A stretch of 64,000 bases of DNA from Flavobacterium frigoris PS1 (lineage in GTDB: Bacteria; Bacteroidota; Bacteroidia; Flavobacteriales; Flavobacteriaceae): contig NZ_AHKF01000020.1 of the NCBI RefSeq assembly GCF_000252125.1, positions 1 to 64,000 of the forward strand. The letters are read 5' to 3'. Shown here piece by piece: positions 60,704 to 64,000 of this stretch. The position numbers and the translations under genes were made by a program. The stretch's first letter is position 1; each line of letters starts with the position of its first letter. The notes beneath the pieces were generated by a model. It saw only the letters and a list, made by a program, of their open reading frames with translations, searched no databases and was not told the DNA's origin.

Positions 60704-63700
60704 TTAGTGCTTAGGTTTGTACTTAAGCTGGTAATTTTTTGGCGTGATGTCGTACATCTTTTTAAACTCGCGATAAAAGTATGATCGGTTGTTAAAACCT
60801 GATAAATAGCAAATCTCTGATACAGTCAAAACATTTTTCCGCAATAGTTCAGCAGCATGTTTTAACCTTATGGTACGTATCAAATCGCCTGGAGTCAAAC
60901 TAAAAATTTGTTTGGTTTTTCGATACAATTGGGAATTACTGATGCCCAATTCTTTTTCGATAAAAAGACTTTGTAGGTTCTCGTTATCTATATTCTTTCG
61001 TATTAATTCAATCACCTTTTTAATAAACTCCTTTTCCTCATTCTCTATAGGAAGAGTAGACAGGTTTTCGACAAGACTGTCCTGCGCGAAGTGCTTTAGT
61101 ATTAATTCCTTTTCTTCCAGTAATTTTTGAATTCTTATTAATAGGTGGTCTGGATGAAAAGGTTTCGGGATATACGAATTTGCACCGCTTTCAATGCCTT
61201 CAATTCTGTGCAGTACAGATTCTTTTGCGGTAAGCATAATAAAAGGGATGTGACAAGTTTGAATGTCTTTTTTTATTTCTTTGCAAAGCTCGATTCCATC
61301 CATCAAAGGCATCATTACATCACTGATAATGATATCAGGAGTTTCACTTTTAATATTCGCCAAAGCTTCAATACCATTGTAGGCAATACTTATTTTATAC
61401 TTTTCGGATAATAATTCATTTAAAAAGGAATAGATTTCTTTTTCGTCTTCAACAATTAATATTGTTTTTCTATGATCAATAACTGCGTCAAGGGTTGAAA
61501 TTTTTTCAGGTACGGCATCAATAGTAGGTATTTCTTCCAAAATACTTTTGAGGTGTTGAGAAATGAACACTTGGTTCGTCTCAGCATCAACATCTATTTC
61601 AAATTCTTTTTCAACAAAGGCTTTCTTGCCGCAAGGTATAAGGATTGTAAAGGTTGTCGTTTCGTTAGGGACACTCGAAACTTGTACTTCACCTTTGAGT
61701 ACAGTCACTAGTTTTTTTATAAAAGCCAATCCAATACCAGTTCTAAACAAATCATTGTCAGCACTGGAATTCGTATCCGTTAATAAAAATTTATCAAACA
61801 GGGAGTCTAGTTTTTCTTGTGGAATCCCTTTACCAGTATTTACGACGGTAATAATTAATTTTTTAGAATTGGTTTTGTCAATGGCTATTTTAAGGTCAAT
61901 TTTGCCGTTTTCAGGAGTGTATTTAAAAGCATTCGATAATAAATTGAATATTATTTTTTCAATCTTATCCTTATCAAACCAGCCATTTAGTTTGGAGGTA
62001 ACTTCAAGCTTGTATTCTATGTTTTTATCCAATGCCCATTCATCAAATAATTCAGCAATTTGTTCGACTAAGTTGACCAAATCAAATTTTTTCACGACAA
62101 CTTCTAAGTAATCAAACTCCGCTTTTCTGAATTCCAGTAATTGTTGTGTTAGAAAAAGCAATCGCGAAGAGTTTCGCTCAATCATTTGAATGAACTTCTG
62201 GTTTTTGTCGCTAAGGTTATTTGCTTCTGCTAATTTTTGAATGGGTCCAACAATCAATGTCAAAGGAGTCAAGAATTCATGCGCAATATTAGTAAAGAAC
62301 GAAAGTCTGTTCTCATGCAGCTCTTCTTCTCTTTGACGGAAAAGAATGTTTTGGCTTAAAGATTGACGTTTTTTATAGTAGCTAACAACAAATAGGATAA
62401 AGAAGAAAAACAATATGGAGTATATGAAAATAGAAAGGTTAGATTGCCAAAAAACTGGTTTTATCCTGATGTCAATCGCGTGCACGGGATCGCTCCATAT
62501 GCCGTCGCTGTTAGTCCATTTTATCCACAAAGAATACTTGCCTCTTGGTACATTGGTAAATGAAATACTTCTTCGATTATTGATGTTATTCCAATCTTTG
62601 TCAAAATTTTCTAACTTATAGGCATATTGGCATTTTTCACTGTTAATATAAGTTAATGCAGATAGTTCAATATCAAAAAAGTTTTGATCGTGGTCCAATA
62701 TAATGGCAGGAGGCGCTTTTGAATCTGGAGAAATAACCAATCCTTGATAATAGGGATCTGCCTGATTTTGTCCACTAATTTTATCAATTAATAGATCAGG
62801 AACTACTGCCGATTCCTTTATTTTTTGAGGAAGAAAGTAATTGAATCCTTTTATTCCACCCATGAAAATATAATCTGATTTTGGATCCTGATAAAAGGCT
62901 CCGTCTGCAAATTCATTGTTTTGCAGTCCTTCGTTTTTTGTGTAATTAATGAATTTTGATTGTTCTGGGATAAAGTTTGATAAACCAAAATTAGTGCTTA
63001 TCCACAGATTTGATTTTTTATCGGAGACAATTCCGTGAATGGTATTATTGGGAAGACCGTCCTTAACAGTATAGCTTTTGAATGTTGCACTGCCATCACT
63101 TTTTAGGTCTTCTAGTAAATTCAGACCAAAACTGGTACCTATCCAAAGCCTATTTTTGGCGTCTTTTTTCAGGCACAGTATATCATTGTTAGACAGACTT
63201 TGAAAATCATCCTTTTTGTTTTTATAAGTACGGAACAAACCTGATTCTTTGTCAAAGAGATTAAGACCTCCCAATCGGGTACCTATCCAAAGTTGGTTTT
63301 GATTCTTTGGGACGATAGAAAAAATAATATTACTGCTTAAGGATTTTCCATCCTCATTATCTGCAATGTATTTTTTGTATTGGGATAACTTTAGTTTGTT
63401 ACCTGAACGTTCTATTTTACATCGAATCATACCATAACCATTAGTTCCAAGCCAAATAAAGCCCTGTTCATCCTGATAAATGGAATAAATAGATTTAAAA
63501 TAGTCGCATTGTTCGCTTCCTATAATTTCAGGCCAACTAATGAGTTTCGAGTTTTTTAAATCGTAAATAGTGATGCCGTTTCCATCTGTACCAATGAATA
63601 ACAATTCATTCTTTCCTTTGCACAATGAAAATACGGCATTATTAATGACGCTATTATTTTCATTGAAATTCACAAATTTTAAAGATTGTTCGCTTTGATA

Positions 63701-64000
63701 AAATTTAGAAGAAAATCTAAAAAGACCCTTTCCTTTTGTTCCCACCCAGAATGAATTCCCCTCTACTTCTAGAAAAGCCCTAATAATACCGCCATCCAAT
63801 TCGGGAATTTGCGCTTTTGAAATAAGATTAAATGACTTTTTAAGTGGAAACATTTTAAAAACTCCGTCTCCATCTGTTCCCGTCCAGATCACATTTTCGC
63901 TACCTTGTATTAAAGCGGTTATCTTCTGATTTTTCAGATGTTTTAACCAAGATCTGCTAATTAGGTTTCCAGTGCTATCAATAATACTATAACCTTCTTT
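60704..64000 (-). CDS. Hybrid two-component system regulator (HTCS), 5' end beyond the window
   Basis: A partial HTCS; the frame is open to the window edge, so the signal peptide and first propeller blades are missing (1098 residues visible). Order: two-component-regulator propeller repeats (WIGTxxxGL... pattern), Y_Y_Y domain (about 63-63.0 kb down to 62.5 kb), one transmembrane helix near 62.4 kb, HisKA with His at 62279-62281 in NIAHEFLTPLTL, ATPase (LLSNAFKYTPENG, GIGLAFIKK), receiver with ISDVMMPLMDG, and AraC-type helix-turn-helix (LRKNVLTVSEICYLSGFNNR). It senses a sugar in the periplasm and activates the PUL. The H-box has A and L where SHEFRTP is usual. Confidence 0.93.
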   Translation of the reverse strand, partial: KEGYSIIDSTGNLISRSWLKHLKNQKITALIQGSENVIWTGTDGDGVFKMFPLKKSFNLISKAQIPELDGGIIRAFLEVEGNSFWVGTKGKGLFRFSSKFYQSEQSLKFVNFNENNSVINNAVFSLCKGKNELLFIGTDGNGITIYDLKNSKLISWPEIIGSEQCDYFKSIYSIYQDEQGFIWLGTNGYGMIRCKIERSGNKLKLSQYKKYIADNEDGKSLSSNIIFSIVPKNQNQLWIGTRLGGLNLFDKESGLFRTYKNKKDDFQSLSNNDILCLKKDAKNRLWIGTSFGLNLLEDLKSDGSATFKSYTVKDGLPNNTIHGIVSDKKSNLWISTNFGLSNFIPEQSKFINYTKNEGLQNNEFADGAFYQDPKSDYIFMGGIKGFNYFLPQKIKESAVVPDLLIDKISGQNQADPYYQGLVISPDSKAPPAIILDHDQNFFDIELSALTYINSEKCQYAYKLENFDKDWNNINNRRSISFTNVPRGKYSLWIKWTNSDGIWSDPVHAIDIRIKPVFWQSNLSIFIYSILFFFFILFVVSYYKKRQSLSQNILFRQREEELHENRLSFFTNIAHEFLTPLTLIVGPIQKLAEANNLSDKNQKFIQMIERNSSRLLFLTQQLLEFRKAEFDYLEVVVKKFDLVNLVEQIAELFDEWALDKNIEYKLEVTSKLNGWFDKDKIEKIIFNLLSNAFKYTPENGKIDLKIAIDKTNSKKLIITVVNTGKGIPQEKLDSLFDKFLLTDTNSSADNDLFRTGIGLAFIKKLVTVLKGEVQVSSVPNETTTFTILIPCGKKAFVEKEFEIDVDAETNQVFISQHLKSILEEIPTIDAVPEKISTLDAVIDHRKTILIVEDEKEIYSFLNELLSEKYKISIAYNGIEALANIKSETPDIIISDVMMPLMDGIELCKEIKKDIQTCHIPFIMLTAKESVLHRIEGIESGANSYIPKPFHPDHLLIRIQKLLEEKELILKHFAQDSLVENLSTLPIENEEKEFIKKVIELIRKNIDNENLQSLFIEKELGISNSQLYRKTKQIFSLTPGDLIRTIRLKHAAELLRKNVLTVSEICYLSGFNNRSYFYREFKKMYDITPKNYQLKYKPKH

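Noticed and set aside
61563..62111. A 182-codon plus-strand frame inside the HTCS
   Set aside because: It is antisense to the conserved ATPase region of the kinase and has no recognisable motif of its own.

Overview
The window looks like chromosomal DNA of a Flavobacterium-like member of the Bacteroidota. The evidence is AT-rich DNA, A-rich ribosome-binding regions, several TAnnTTTG -7 promoter boxes, a SusC/SusD pair with a hybrid two-component regulator, a protein with a type IX secretion sorting domain, and many short-signal lipoproteins. No rRNA, tRNA, CRISPR array or insertion sequence was seen. The species cannot be named from the sequence.

Layout. (1) 0.1-1.45 kb: a two-gene cassette (DUF5343-like protein and a HEPN protein with an RX4H motif) bracketed by near-identical inverted 15-mers. 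(2) 1.6-6.4 kb: an exported CocE-type hydrolase, an SGNH hydrolase with a frame-disrupted signal peptide, a sensor kinase, a decayed copy of the SGNH 5' end, and an OsmC protein. (3) 6.5-13.1 kb: a cysteine operon (cysE-cysM-GNAT) preceded by a 23-codon open frame with three consecutive Cys codons, then small membrane proteins, an Smr protein, a duplicated-domain lipoprotein and a cysteine desulfurase. (4) 13.1-21.5 kb: a cation/proton antiporter, a GH130 gene remnant, an Mla/MCE-type lipid ABC transporter, an archaeal-type nucleoside/AMP phosphorylase coupled to a PRPP synthetase-like protein, and CbpA/CbpM chaperone genes. (5) 21.5-24.4 kb: a small accessory region with a DinB gene killed by one stop codon, a small membrane protein and a retron-type reverse transcriptase. 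A highly structured 184-nt leader and a 42-codon basic ORF lie upstream of the reverse transcriptase. (6) 24.5-29.8 kb: a giant secreted protein carrying two different nuclease domains. (7) 30-40 kb: a minus-strand group typical of energy-limited or low-oxygen survival: PLD-type enzyme, site-2 protease with CBS domains, Ca-type P-ATPase, D-lactate dehydrogenase remnant, OsmC, SDR, PEP synthase and a flavin reductase. (8) 40.3-48 kb: a plus-strand signalling array of three histidine kinases and three single-domain response regulators with no DNA-binding output. (9) 48.4-49.9 kb: a SulP transporter. (10) 50-64 kb: a polysaccharide utilisation locus (HTCS, SusC, SusD, GH130, MFS, unknown lipoprotein, GH13) with a palindromic candidate operator before susC.

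How parts work together. The PUL would sense an oligosaccharide with the HTCS, import it with SusCD, cleave or phosphorolyse it with GH13 and GH130, and carry products inward with the MFS protein. The cysE leader ORF suggests that cysteine supply controls cysteine synthesis by ribosome stalling. The retron is the most likely phage-defence element. Four gene remnants and two small disabling changes show a chromosome that is actively losing pieces of accessory genes.
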